A stretch of 64,000 nucleotides of DNA from Pelomonas sp041914785 (GCA_041914785.1 JAYSCT010000003.1:1-64000), one strand, 5' to 3'. Counted from the stretch's first letter, positions 17,377-29,345 are shown. Numbers and translations are program-made. Notes: generated from the letters alone by a model not told the origin.

Positions 17377-17812
17377 CGCATCGTCCACGTCCGAGGTGTA
17401 CTTTTCTCGGGCGCAAGGGTCGCTGCAGAGTTCGCAAATCGCTGGCCTCAGAAGCCATGATCGATTTGTGATCGCTTATGAGGGGCTTTTTGCCTTGGCG
17501 GTCGGCGTACTTGCTTTGTACGACTTGAGGCCCGGCGATGGCGAAGGCCATCGCGTCACAGCTCTGCAAGGCGCACTAGGCATTCTGGGTCTCAGCCCTA
17601 GCCAGATGAGTCTCGCAACGCGCGTACACGACCAGCGAAACGCCAAAATCTACAAACTTCCGATCGACGCCTCCGAAAACGATGCCAAGGATGCTGCAAC
17701 CGTCTTGGATGCTTCGCTGAAGTTGGCGGTAGCGATGAAATTCAGCGTGTTGAGTGCGCGAGCCGCCGCTCACGCTGCAAGTACACCTCCTCCGCCAGCG
17801 CCAAAGAGGTGA
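17309..17812 (+). CDS. HEPN-like protein, possible toxin partner, 167 aa
   Basis: A helical protein whose fourth segment contains VHDQRNAKIYKLP (R110 to Y115), close to the R-N-x3-Y ending of HEPN-domain RNases (canonical form Rx4-6H). The helix before it (RFVIAYEGLFALAVGVLALY) matches the first HEPN helices. The start ATG lies 68 bp inside the NTase gene in another frame, so expression is linked. If it is the toxin, the missing His could mean altered or lost RNase activity. Inference rests on the pairing and the motif, not on a match to a named family. Confidence 0.55.
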   Translation: MTIQAPQNLLNLLQKGHLKEAPDASSTSEVYFSRAQGSLQSSQIAGLRSHDRFVIAYEGLFALAVGVLALYDLRPGDGEGHRVTALQGALGILGLSPSQMSLATRVHDQRNAKIYKLPIDASENDAKDAATVLDASLKLAVAMKFSVLSARAAAHAASTPPPPAPKR

Positions 17813-17839
17813 CATGAGGCGGGGCATCGATGGATAGGG

Positions 17840-18304
17840 GTGCCAGTGAAGCTGAACGACACAACCTTGATCGAGCGGCTCGCATACGACCTGCGAGCCG
17901 TTCTTGAATCACTCGCTCCAAGCCTCCCGATCGGCTTGGCTGAGTTCCCTCGCGGCGCGTGCGGAGATACGAGCCTTCTTCTCGGCACGCTACTCGTCGA
18001 TCATGGCGTCGCAGGGTTCGAATACATCTGCGGCGATCGAGGAAGCCATGACGATGGAACGTGGACGTCACATGCTTGGCTGCATAGGGATGGCCTAGTC
18101 ATCGACATTACAGCGGACCAGTTCGATGATGGACCTGGTCCCGTCATCGTGTCTTCGGACTCGGCATGGCACCGTGGCTTTGACTGGGATTCACCTTCGC
18201 CTTCGGACTTTCGCAGTTGGCACGGGCCAGGAACATACGACCTGTACCGCGCGTACGGGGCGGTCAAGACTGCTCTGATGCTGAGAGCAGCCAGCAATCC
18301 GTAA
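17840..18304 (+). CDS. transglutaminase-like / cysteine peptidase fold protein, 154 aa
   Basis: GACGDTSLLL (C41 at the start of a helix), TSHAWLHRDG (H78 on a strand) and LVIDITADQF (D89 on the next strand) reproduce the Cys-His-Asp order of transglutaminase-fold peptidases. The GTG start at 17840 has only weak upstream signal. It lies 27 bp after the HEPN-like gene and is likely co-transcribed with it. The substrate is unknown; protein modification or cleavage is inferred from the triad alone. Confidence 0.6.
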   Translation: MPVKLNDTTLIERLAYDLRAVLESLAPSLPIGLAEFPRGACGDTSLLLGTLLVDHGVAGFEYICGDRGSHDDGTWTSHAWLHRDGLVIDITADQFDDGPGPVIVSSDSAWHRGFDWDSPSPSDFRSWHGPGTYDLYRAYGAVKTALMLRAASNP

Positions 18305-18583
18305 CCGCTTCACGCCGGCTTCGTCGTGCCCCGCTGACCATCGCATCTGGGACCTGACGACATTGTGGACGCCGGGTACTGAAGCGACTCCGACAACGTC
18401 CATGAATCGGACACCGGAGGCGCTTCGTAGGCTGTGCAGCGTAACGGTTCCGGCATGAAGAAAGCCCAGAGGTTGCATGCAACGCTTGGGCTTCGTAGAA
18501 CGGCCGGATGTAGGCTAAACCGTTGATCTGAAAGGAATTTTCAGCGGTTCTTGTGCATCAGCTAGATAATGCCGGCAGGAACG
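18305..18583. other. intergenic boundary between accessory block and core genes
   Basis: No coding frame was recognised. It holds one long hairpin (18462-18493). GC rises sharply to the right of here; the boundary carries no tRNA, integrase or direct repeat that I can see. Confidence 0.4.
18462..18493. repeat. long hairpin with nested palindrome
   Basis: AAGCCCA pairs with TGGGCTT, enclosing the perfect 12-bp palindrome GTTGCATGCAAC. It may terminate the rightward transcript ending at 18304, though no clear T-run follows. Confidence 0.45.
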
Positions 18584-18610
18584 AAAAAGCCGCCCGGAGG
18601 CGGCTTGTGC
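18584..18610 (-). terminator. rho-independent terminator of erpA
   Basis: Read leftward: AAGCCGCC, short loop, GGCGGCTT, then TTT. It lies 35 bp beyond the erpA stop. Confidence 0.8.
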
Positions 18611-18644
18611 AGGTGCGGGTCAGCGCAGGTCCGGCATCAGGGTC

Positions 18645-19007
18645 TCAGACCGAGAAGCTGGAGCCGCAACCGCAGGTGGTGGTGGCGTTCGGGTTCTTGA
18701 TGACGAACTGGGCGCCCTGCAGGTCTTCCTTGTAGTCGATCTCGGCGCCCATCAGGTATTGCAGGCTCATCGAGTCGATCAGCAGCGTCACGCCGTTCTT
18801 CTGCATCTGCGTGTCGTCGTCGTTGACGGCCTCGTCGAACGTGAAGCCGTACTGGAAGCCGGAGCAGCCGCCGCCCTGCACGAACACGCGCAGCTTCAGG
18901 TCGGGGTTGCCCTCCTCGGCGACGAGGTCGCGCACCTTGTCGGCGGCGCTGTCGGTGAAGACCAGGGGCGCGGGGATGTCGGTGGGGGTGTCAAGCACGG
19001 CGCTCAT
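18645..19007 (-). CDS. erpA: iron-sulfur cluster insertion protein ErpA
   Basis: An A-type Fe-S carrier of 120 aa that delivers [4Fe-4S]/[2Fe-2S] clusters to apo-enzymes in the cytoplasm. The three conserved cysteines are visible: GGGCSGFQYGF in the middle and CGCGSSF at the C-terminus. The N-terminal 15 residues are the variable region usual for betaproteobacterial ErpA. It has its own terminator and a second one separates it from rpsI, so it is monocistronic. Confidence 0.97.
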   Translation of the reverse strand: MSAVLDTPTDIPAPLVFTDSAADKVRDLVAEEGNPDLKLRVFVQGGGCSGFQYGFTFDEAVNDDDTQMQKNGVTLLIDSMSLQYLMGAEIDYKEDLQGAQFVIKNPNATTTCGCGSSFSV

Positions 19008-19062
19008 GGCGGGCTCCTCAGAATCTGTGCGAAAGCGGATAGGTGGATTGTCGGCGCAAAAA

Positions 19063-19090
19063 CAAAAGGCCGCGGTGAAGCGGCCTTTTG
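19063..19090 (-). terminator. rho-independent terminator of rplM-rpsI
   Basis: CAAAAGGCCGC and its near-complement GCGGCCTTTTG flank a short loop, 17 bp beyond the rpsI stop. The A/T flanks make it potentially bidirectional. Confidence 0.8.
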
Positions 19091-19106
19091 TGGAGTCGAG
19101 CAGCGA

Positions 19107-19499
19107 TTAACGCTTGCTGAACTGCTTGCGGCGACGGGCGCCGTGCAGACCGACCTTCTTACGCTCGACTTCACGCGCGTCACGCGTGACGAAGCCGGCG
19201 CGGCTCAGTTCGGGCTTCAGCGTCGCGTCGTAGTCGATCAGCGCGCGGGTGATGCCCAGGCGCAGCGCGCCGGCCTGGCCGGACTCGCCGCCACCGTGCA
19301 CGTTGACCTTGATGTCGAACGCTTCGCCATTGTTCGTCAGCAGCAGCGGCTGCTTGGCGATCATGATGGACGTGCCGCGGCCGAAGTAGCTCTCGATGGG
19401 CTTGCCGTTGACGACGATCTGGCCCGTGCCCTTCTTGATGAAGACGCGAGCGACCGACGACTTGCGGCGGCCGGTACCGTAATTCCAGTTTCCGATCAT
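19107..19499 (-). CDS. rpsI: 30S ribosomal protein S9
   Basis: 130 aa, the family length. Starts with NWNYGTGRRKSSVARVFIKK (the S9 signature) and ends with the basic GARRRKQFSKR tail whose last Lys-Arg contact tRNA in the P site. Lies 9 bp after rplM, forming the classical L13-S9 operon. Confidence 0.98.
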   Translation of the reverse strand: MIGNWNYGTGRRKSSVARVFIKKGTGQIVVNGKPIESYFGRGTSIMIAKQPLLLTNNGEAFDIKVNVHGGGESGQAGALRLGITRALIDYDATLKPELSRAGFVTRDAREVERKKVGLHGARRRKQFSKR

Positions 19500-19508
19500 T
19501 GCCGCTCC

Positions 19509-19937
19509 TTAGATTTCCAGAGCCTTGGGCTGCTGGGCGGTGTGCGGGTGGGTACCACCAGCGTAAACCTTCAGCTTCTTCACCATGGCGTAGCCCAGGG
19601 GACCCTTGGGCAGCATGCCCTTGACAGCCTTCTCCAGGGCGCGGCCCGGATGCTTGGCTTGCATGTCCTTGAACTTGGTGGCGTAGATGCCGCCGGGGAA
19701 GCCGCTGTGGCGGTAGTACACCTTGTCGGTGGCCTTGTTGCCGGTCACGCGCAGCTTGTCTGCGTTGATCACGACGATGAAGTCACCGGTGTCCACGTGA
19801 GGCGTGTAAATGGCCTTGTGCTTGCCGCGCAAACGGAGTGCCACTTCGCTGGCAACACGTCCGAGCACCTTGTCGGTGGCGTCAATCACAAACCACTCGT
19901 GCGTCACTTCGGCCGGCTTGGCGCTGAAGGTCTTCAT
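19509..19937 (-). CDS. rplM: 50S ribosomal protein L13
   Basis: 142 aa from ATG 19937 (MKTFSAKPAEVTHEWFVIDA). The hallmark region VLGRVASEVA and the YYRHSGFPGG segment are present, with the PKGPLGYAMVKKLKVYAG C-terminal signature. An in-frame extension to 20027 exists but lies before the normal L13 start. First gene of the rplM-rpsI operon; it binds 23S rRNA early in assembly. Confidence 0.98.
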   Translation of the reverse strand: MKTFSAKPAEVTHEWFVIDATDKVLGRVASEVALRLRGKHKAIYTPHVDTGDFIVVINADKLRVTGNKATDKVYYRHSGFPGGIYATKFKDMQAKHPGRALEKAVKGMLPKGPLGYAMVKKLKVYAGGTHPHTAQQPKALEI

Positions 19938-20143
19938 GAGAGTTGCTTTCGCTGTGCCGGCCTCGGGTGAAAGCCGGCGATGAATGGCTGAAACTGCTGA
20001 CCGGCCTCGGTGCTGTGTCTGGTGCACAGCCTCTCAACCAGTATCTTTCCCGCAGCCTTTGACGGAAAAGCCGACGAGTGTAGCAGCGACGCCCATGGTT
20101 TGGAAGCCGCCGCCGCGTTAACCTCCGCACAGGATCACCCGCC

Positions 20144-20956
20144 ATGCCCCGCAAGCCCGCCCCCACGCCACCACCCGCCGACACGGCCACGGGCTGGGAC
20201 GAGGTGCTGTCGGCGTTCGGGCCGGACCCGCATCCGCCGCCGCCCGTGCCGCCGGTCGAGCCCTCCGCGGACGCCGGCACCGGCCCGCTGGCCAGCGCGC
20301 GCGCCGCGTTGGAACGGCTGGCCACCTGGGTGCCCATCCGCTCGCTGGCCCGCCGCCACCGCCGCCGCATCATCGAGCACCTGTTCGCGATGGACGCGCG
20401 GGACCGCTACCTGCGCTTCGGCTACGCGGCGTCGGACGAACAGATCCGCAAGTACGCGCTGTCGCTCGACTTCGCCCGCGACGAGGTGCTGGGCATCTTC
20501 AACCGCCGCCTGAAGCTGGTGGCGCTGGCCCACCTGGCCTACGGGCAGCCCCTGCCCGGCGACCCGACCCGCACGATGGCCGAGTTCGGCGTGTCGGTGC
20601 TGCCCGAGTCGCGCGGCCGCGGCCTGGGCCGCCGGCTGTTCGAGACCGCCGGGCTGCACGCCCGCAACCGCGGCATCGACACCCTCTTCATCCACGCGCT
20701 CAGCGAGAACCGCCCGATGCTGCGCATCGCCACGGCGGCCGGCGCCGTCGTCGAGCGCGACGGCAGCGAGTCCGCCGCCTACCTGCGGCTGCCGCCGGAC
20801 TCGTTCGGCTCCCAGGTCGAGCAGGCGCTGGAGCGCCACCTGGGCGAGCTGGACTTCCAGTTCAAGCGCCAGGCCCGCGTGCTGAACGACTTCGTCGACA
20901 GCGTCGCCGAGGTGAAGGCCCATTTCGACGCGTCCGGCCGCGCGGCCAAGGAATGA
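20144..20956 (+). CDS. GNAT-family N-acetyltransferase, 270 aa
   Basis: A Pro-rich N-terminal tail (to about residue 50) precedes a GNAT domain: the acetyl-CoA-binding motif A is VLPESRGRGLGRRLFETA, followed by a helix and the NRPMLRIATAAGA strand-helix of motif B. The substrate is not predictable. An AGGA lies upstream of ATG 20144. Divergent from rplM-rpsI. Confidence 0.85.
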   Translation: MPRKPAPTPPPADTATGWDEVLSAFGPDPHPPPPVPPVEPSADAGTGPLASARAALERLATWVPIRSLARRHRRRIIEHLFAMDARDRYLRFGYAASDEQIRKYALSLDFARDEVLGIFNRRLKLVALAHLAYGQPLPGDPTRTMAEFGVSVLPESRGRGLGRRLFETAGLHARNRGIDTLFIHALSENRPMLRIATAAGAVVERDGSESAAYLRLPPDSFGSQVEQALERHLGELDFQFKRQARVLNDFVDSVAEVKAHFDASGRAAKE

Positions 20957-21089
20957 GTGGCGCGGCCGAGTCCCCCTCAGACTGGGGGAACGGGGGCTAA
21001 CCAGTAATGGCCTGTCCCTTGATTACGCTACATTGATCCACTAGTGCGCCGCGTGCCTGTCGGCGATGCCGCCGAACTCCCCGAGAGAC

Positions 21090-21947
21090 ATGCCGTACGC
21101 CATCTACTGGATCGCCGCGCTGGCTGTTTGCGTGCTGGGCCTGGCCATCAGCCTGGTCTGGGCGCTGCGGCGGCCGGCCTACGCCAACCGGGGCCTTCCT
21201 GGAGAGTGGTCGCTCACGGCGAGGCCCGTGTTCACGACCGACGAGCGGCGCGTCTTCCGGCTGCTGCGCGAGGCGCTGCCCCACCACGTCGTGCTGTCCA
21301 AGCTGCCGCTGGTGCGCTTCTGCCAGCCGACCGAGGCCAAGGAAGTGCGCTACTGGTTCGACCTGCTGGGCGCCTCGCACGTGACGTTTGCCATCTGCAG
21401 CCCCAACGGCCGCGTGCTGGCCGCGATCGACCTCGAAGGCGAGCGCGGCGTCACGCCGCGCAGCCTGCAGATCAAGCATGCCGTGCTGTCGGCCTGCCGC
21501 GTGCGCTACCTGCGCTGTGAGATGGACCAGCTGCCCAGCGTGGCCGAGCTGCAGTTGCTGGTGCCGCAGGGCAGCAACCCGCGCGGCCCGCTGCCGGCGC
21601 CGGCCGCCACGGCCGCCCTGCCGCGCCGCAGCGCCAGCGACGACGAGTTCGGCAGCGACTGGGGCCAGTTCTCGCAGCCGCTGCCGCTGTGGCAGGACGC
21701 CGGCGTGTTCGGCGGCAACGAGCCCCCGGCCTATGCCGAGCCGCGCCAGCCGCGGGCGCAGTCGCCCTACCCGCATCGCCCGCCGGTCGAGCGCCGCGCG
21801 CCGCAGCGCCAGCTGGATGCGGCGCGCTTCAACCCGCGCACGCTGCCGGTGCTGGACGATGCCGACGAGGAAGCCATGATGGACGACATCGTGGGCGTCG
21901 TCGTCGATGCGCCGCGCTGCGCCACCGAGCGCCCCCGCCGCCGCTAA
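21090..21947 (+). CDS. DUF2726 membrane-anchored protein, 285 aa
   Basis: An N-terminal membrane segment (IYWIAALAVCVLGLAISLVW) is followed by a DUF2726-type domain (about residues 55-160): RLLREALPHHVVLSKLPLVR, then VTFAICSPNGRVLAAIDLEG. DUF2726 is related to restriction-like folds, but the acidic residues here are not clearly catalytic. The rest is a Pro/Arg-rich linker. Start at ATG 21090 because CGAGAGAC precedes it; an in-frame ATG at 21066 lacks such a signal. Confidence 0.8.
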   Translation: MPYAIYWIAALAVCVLGLAISLVWALRRPAYANRGLPGEWSLTARPVFTTDERRVFRLLREALPHHVVLSKLPLVRFCQPTEAKEVRYWFDLLGASHVTFAICSPNGRVLAAIDLEGERGVTPRSLQIKHAVLSACRVRYLRCEMDQLPSVAELQLLVPQGSNPRGPLPAPAATAALPRRSASDDEFGSDWGQFSQPLPLWQDAGVFGGNEPPAYAEPRQPRAQSPYPHRPPVERRAPQRQLDAARFNPRTLPVLDDADEEAMMDDIVGVVVDAPRCATERPRRR

Positions 21948-22213
21948 GGGCCTGCCACCCCCAGGGCAATGGGTCGCGAACGCCCGCCGCCAGGGGCCAA
22001 TCAAGGCGCGGCACGCCGCCAGCACCTGTGTGCGCGGCAAGTAGCGTAACGCCGAGTGGCCCCTGGCGGCGGGCGTTCCCTTCGGGTTGTGGTCAGAGAG
22101 CCCGCGCGCGGCGTTGCAAATGCTCGCCGGGTGTCCAACCCGGCTGCGGTTTGCGCCTTGCTCGCGGGCTCTCTGGCCACAACGCGACCCATTGCCCTGG
22201 GGGTGGCAGGCCC
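21948..22213. repeat. 266-bp nested inverted-repeat element
   Basis: Outer arms of 31 bp (21948-21978 and 22183-22213) are perfect inverted copies beginning GGGCCTGCCACCCCCAGGG. Directly inside on the left side, 21979-21999 pairs perfectly with 22057-22077 (AACGCCCGCC to GGCGGGCGTT). Between that and the right outer arm lies a third palindrome (22086-22183). It fills the gap between the DUF2726 gene and srkA and could fold into a multi-branched cruciform or RNA. Confidence 0.9.
22086..22183. repeat. dispersed palindromic repeat, copy 1
   Basis: Arms GTTGTGGTCAGAGAGCCCGCG and its inverted copy differ by one base. The core has CGTTGCAAATGCTCGCC (22112-22128), a short stem GCCGGGT/ACCCGGC, and GGCTGCG followed by TTTGCGCC. 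A second copy at 59531-59611 shares the flanks but not the stems. Confidence 0.85.
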
Positions 22214-22235
22214 TCATCCCGGCGACACTCGCCGG

Positions 22236-23294
22236 ATGCACCACGCGACCCCTGACCTCAGCTTCGGCGACCTGACGCCGGAGTTCATGCTCGACGCCCT
22301 GGACGCCGCCGGCCTGCGCGCCGACGGCCGGATGCTGCAGCTCAACTCCTTCGAGAACCGCGTGCTGCAGGTCCACCTGGACGACGACCGCCCAGGCCGC
22401 GGCGTGGGCGTCGCCAAGTTCTACCGGCCGGGCCGCTGGAGCGATGCGCAGATCCTGGAGGAGCACGCCTTCGCCGCCGAACTGGCCGCCGCCGAGGTGC
22501 CCGTCGCGGCGCCGTGGCTGCTGGACGGCGGCTCCACGCTGTTCCATTACCAGGGCCAGCGCCTGGCCGTCACGCCGCGCCAGGGCGGTCGCGGGCCGGA
22601 GCTGGAAGACCCCGAGGTGCTGCGCTGGATCGGCCGGCTGCTGGCGCGGCTGCACGGCGTGGGCCGGCAGCGGCCGTTCACCGCGCGGCTGTCCTGGGCC
22701 AGCGCCGCGCCGGCCCAGGCAGCGCGGGACTGGCTGATGCACAACGACGCGATCCCGCCCGAGATCGCCCCGAGCTGGGACGACGCCGCGCGCCGCTGCA
22801 TCGACGCCATCCAGGCCGCCTTCGACAGCCTGCCCGACCTGCCGCTGACGCGGCTGCACGGCGACTGCCACCCCGGCAACATCCTGTGGACGCCCGACCG
22901 CGGGCCGCATTTCGTCGACCTGGACGACGCCGTCATGGGCCCCGTCGTGCAGGACCTGTGGATGCTGCTGCCGGGCGAACCCGATGCCGCGCGCCAGCTG
23001 CTGAACGCCGTGCTGGACGGCTACGAGCAGATCGCCGAGTTCGACGACCGCGAGCTGCGCCTCATCGAGCCGCTGCGCACGCTGCGCATGATCCACCACA
23101 GCGCCTGGCTGGCGCGCCGCTGGGGCGACCCGGCCTTCCCGCTGGCCTTCCCGTGGTTCGGCTCGCCCAACTACTGGCTGGACCAGGTCGCCAAGCTGCG
23201 CGAGCAGCTGGAGGCGATGCGCCCCAAGGACGCGCCGCCGACGCTGGCACGCGACGAGGACGAAGTGAACTTCGACGGCGACGGGTTCGCCTGA
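22236..23294 (+). CDS. srkA: stress response serine/threonine protein kinase SrkA (YihE-type)
   Basis: 352 aa, the size of the SrkA/RdoA family of aminoglycoside-phosphotransferase-like kinases that protect against stress-induced cell death. Visible: SFENRVLQV in the N-lobe, HGDCHPGN catalytic loop (about residue 207) and FVDLDDA (the DFG-equivalent, about 228). The start is ATG 22236; frames running further upstream read through the palindromic element and are not coding. Confidence 0.92.
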   Translation: MHHATPDLSFGDLTPEFMLDALDAAGLRADGRMLQLNSFENRVLQVHLDDDRPGRGVGVAKFYRPGRWSDAQILEEHAFAAELAAAEVPVAAPWLLDGGSTLFHYQGQRLAVTPRQGGRGPELEDPEVLRWIGRLLARLHGVGRQRPFTARLSWASAAPAQAARDWLMHNDAIPPEIAPSWDDAARRCIDAIQAAFDSLPDLPLTRLHGDCHPGNILWTPDRGPHFVDLDDAVMGPVVQDLWMLLPGEPDAARQLLNAVLDGYEQIAEFDDRELRLIEPLRTLRMIHHSAWLARRWGDPAFPLAFPWFGSPNYWLDQVAKLREQLEAMRPKDAPPTLARDEDEVNFDGDGFA

Positions 23295-23298
23295 CGCC

Positions 23299-23694
23299 TC
23301 ACCGCCCCTGGCGCCAGGTCGCCGGCGTCTCGTTGGTCGCCACCGTCACGTCGGCGCGGCTGGCGTCCAGCGGCCGGATCTCCAGCGTCAGCCCGAACTG
23401 CAGGCAGGGGTTCTCGGCCGCGATCGCCGCGGCCTGCGCCAGCGTCTCGGCGACGATGAACCAGTAGCCGCCCACCCATTCCTTGGTCTCGGCAAACGGG
23501 CCGTCGGTGACGAGCCCGCCCCTGGCGACGACGCGGCAGCCCGGCTCCAGCCGGCTGCCGGGCTTGAGCCGCCCCTCGGCCAGGCCCTGCTCGTACCAGA
23601 CGTAGAACGCATCGATGGCCGCCTGCACGGCCTGCGGGCTGGCGTCTTCGTCCCACTGGCCCCGGGACAGCACCAGGTAGTCGTTCATCGGCAT
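23299..23694 (-). CDS. YCII-related domain protein, 131 aa
   Basis: VTDGPFAETKEWVGGYWFIV is the hallmark of the YCII/DGPF family, small ferredoxin-like proteins often partnered with ECF sigma factors; no sigma factor is adjacent. The frame opens at a TTG (23700); ATG 23694 is chosen because GGAG lies 8 bases upstream. Convergent with srkA, with stops 4 bp apart. Confidence 0.85.
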   Translation of the reverse strand: MPMNDYLVLSRGQWDEDASPQAVQAAIDAFYVWYEQGLAEGRLKPGSRLEPGCRVVARGGLVTDGPFAETKEWVGGYWFIVAETLAQAAAIAAENPCLQFGLTLEIRPLDASRADVTVATNETPATWRQGR

Positions 23695-23780
23695 CAGCAA
23701 ATCTCCGGGAGTTGGGGGCGGGCAGCACGCGGCGCCCGAGGCAGGAATGCTAGCGGGCGACCGAGGTGGCCAGCGGAAAA

Positions 23781-23800
23781 TACTGGATATTCATACAGTA
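23781..23800 (+). promoter_or_regulatory. LexA-binding (SOS) box
   Basis: TACTGGATATTCATACAGTA differs from the Escherichia coli consensus at only a few internal positions and keeps the CTG-N10-CAG core. It lies 62 bp upstream of the imuA ATG, as expected for DNA-damage induction of this cassette. Confidence 0.9.
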
Positions 23801-23861
23801 TTGTGGTCTCATCCAGGCTCCGCTTTCTTCCCCCGTCGCCTTTGGTTTCGTCTGCCCGGCC

Positions 23862-24725
23862 ATGCTGTCCGCCCTGTCTTCCGCCCCCGCCGCCCCGCCC
23901 GTGCCGGGCCTTCCGCCGCCGGATGTCCCGCTGGACGCCCGCCTGGCGGGCCGGCTGTGGCGCGGCAGCAGCCTGGGCGCCAGCGCCGCGCCCACGCTGC
24001 CCAGCGGCTTTGCGGCGCTGGACGCCGAGCTGCCCAGCGGCGGCTGGCCGCTGCAGGCCGTCACCGAGTTGCTGACGCCGCAGTCGGGCGTGCTGGAGTG
24101 GCGGCTGCTGGCGCCGGCGCTGCAGCGCTGGTGGGCCGCCCAGGCGCCGCCGGCCGCTGCCCCGGGCCGCCGGGCACGCGCCGCCGCGCCGGCGCTGCGC
24201 TCGCTGCTGCTCATCAACCCGCCGCACACGCCGCACCTGCCGGGGCTGCAGGCGCTGGGGCTGCCACCCTCCGCGCTGATCTGGGTGGCGGCGGGGCAGC
24301 CGGCCCAGCAGCTGTGGGCCGCCGAGCAGGCCATCAAGTCGCGCGTGGCCGTGCTGGCCTGGCTGCCCGAGGCACGGCCGGAGCAGATCCGCCGGCTGCA
24401 GGTCAGCGCGCTGAGCTCCGACGCGCCCGCCTTCCTCGTGCGGCCGGAGCGCGCGGGCCAGCAGTCCTCGGCCGCGCCGCTGCGCCTGGTGGTGAAGCCT
24501 GGCGAGGGCTGGGCGCTGGACGTCCACCTGCTCAAGCGCCGCGGGCCGGCGCACGAGGGCTGGCTGACGCTGCCCGCCGTGCCCGGCGCGGTGGAGCCGC
24601 TGCTGACGGCCGCCCGGCGCAAGCCCCAGCCGGCGCCCACCCCGGCGCCTTCGCCGGCCCCCGCGCCGGCTTCTCCCCCGCTGGAGCGCGCCGATGCGCT
24701 GGCTCGCGCTGTGCTGCCCGCCTGA
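23862..24725 (+). CDS. imuA: SOS mutagenesis accessory protein ImuA
   Basis: 287 aa. RecA/SulA-like fold: LPSGFAALDAELPSGGWPL near the N-terminus is the SulA/RecA-type signature, followed by TELLTPQSGVLEWRLL and a LLLINPPHTPHLPGL strand. ImuA works with ImuB and DnaE2 in translesion synthesis. The start was set at ATG 23862; an in-frame ATG at 23766 lies upstream of the LexA box and cannot be the start. It overlaps imuB by 32 bp. Confidence 0.9.
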   Translation: MLSALSSAPAAPPVPGLPPPDVPLDARLAGRLWRGSSLGASAAPTLPSGFAALDAELPSGGWPLQAVTELLTPQSGVLEWRLLAPALQRWWAAQAPPAAAPGRRARAAAPALRSLLLINPPHTPHLPGLQALGLPPSALIWVAAGQPAQQLWAAEQAIKSRVAVLAWLPEARPEQIRRLQVSALSSDAPAFLVRPERAGQQSSAAPLRLVVKPGEGWALDVHLLKRRGPAHEGWLTLPAVPGAVEPLLTAARRKPQPAPTPAPSPAPAPASPPLERADALARAVLPA

Positions 24726-25979
24726 TGCCGCGGGGAATGACGCCCTGGCCTGGCTGGCGCTGAGCTTCACGCCGCGCGTCGCCCGGCTGGAGGAGGCGGT
24801 GGTGGCCGAGATGTCGGGCAGCCTGCGGCTGTTCCGCGGCGCCCGCGCGCTGCGGTTGCGGCTGCAGGCCGACGCGGCGCAGGCCGGCCTGGCGCTGGGC
24901 GCGATGGCCTGGGCTCCCACCGCGCTGGCGGCGCTGGCACTGGCGCGCTGCCCCACCGCGCCGCGGCAGGGCCCATTCGCGGCCCGGCTGGATGCGCTGC
25001 CGCTGGCCGCCCTCACCGCCGCGCACGCCCACCACGCGATGCTGGCCCGGCTGGGCTGCACGCGGCTGGGCGAGCTGCGCCGGCTGCCCCGCGCCGCGCT
25101 GGCCAGGCGCTTCGGCCCGGCGCTGCTGACGGCACTGGACCAGGCCTACGGCGACCTGCCCGAAGTGCATGACTGGCTGACGCTGCCCGACCGCTTCGAC
25201 GCCCGGCTGGAGCTGCCCTGGCGCGTCGAGCACGCGCCCGTGCTGCTGAGCTTTGCCGAGACGCTGCTGCGCCAGCTCTGCACCTTTCTCGCTGCGCGCC
25301 ATGCCGGCGTGCGCACACTGCGCCTGGCCTGGCAGCACGACGCGATGCGCGCGCGTGACGTGGCCGGCAGCGGCGAGCTGACCGTGGCCACCGCCGACAC
25401 GACGCGCGACCTGGCGCGGCTGACACGCCTGCTGGGCGAGCACCTGGCCCGCACGACGCTGGCCGCACCGGCCGGCGAGATCACGCTCAGCGCCGACACC
25501 GTGCTGCCGCTGCAGGAAGGCAGCCACAGCCTGCTGCCCGGCCCGTCCGACCCGGCCGAGCGCGCGACGACGAACGCGCTGCTGGAGCGGCTGTCGGTGC
25601 GGCTGGGTGCCGACCATGTCTGCGAAGGGCGGCTGCACGAAGACCACCGGCTGGACCGCATGCAGCGCTGGCAGCCCTGGCCCGCGCCCGCGTCGCCGCC
25701 CGTGCGCCCGCCGCCCGGGCCGCAGCCCACCTGGCTGGTGGAGCCGCCGCTGCCGCTGCGCTGCGATGCGCGGGAGCAGCCGATGTACTGCGGCGCGCTG
25801 GCACGCATCAGCGGGCCGCACCGCGTGGAAGCCGGCTGGTGGGAGGGCCCGGGCCAGTTGCAGACGCGCGACTACTACGTCTACCGCAGCGCGGCGCGCG
25901 GGCTGCTGTGGGTCTATCACGAGCGGCTGTCGGCCAACGAGTCACACGCGTCGGGCTGGTTTCTGCACGGGGTGTTCGC

Positions 25980-25983
<4 letters not shown>
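24694..25983 (+). CDS. imuB: Y-family DNA polymerase-like protein ImuB
   Basis: 429 aa. An inactive Y-family polymerase homologue that bridges DnaE2 to the sliding clamp. Begins LALCCPPDA and lacks the acidic catalytic residues of active DinB/UmuC proteins. The little-finger region and the C-terminal ImuB-specific part (WWEGPGQLQTRDYYVY, GLLWVYHERL) are present. Overlaps imuA at its start and dnaE2 at its end (ATGA), so the three are translated as a coupled unit. Confidence 0.93.

Positions 25984-29345
<3,362 letters not shown>

Noticed and set aside
18305..18583. Attachment site or tRNA at the island boundary
   Set aside because: No tRNA, integrase or direct repeat was found; only a hairpin is present.
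18759..19970. 403-codon frame antisense to erpA-rpsI-rplM
   Set aside because: Covers three certain genes and has no family features.
20997..23099. 700-codon leftward frame across the DUF2726 gene, palindrome and srkA
   Set aside because: Shadow frame running through a palindromic element and a clear kinase gene.
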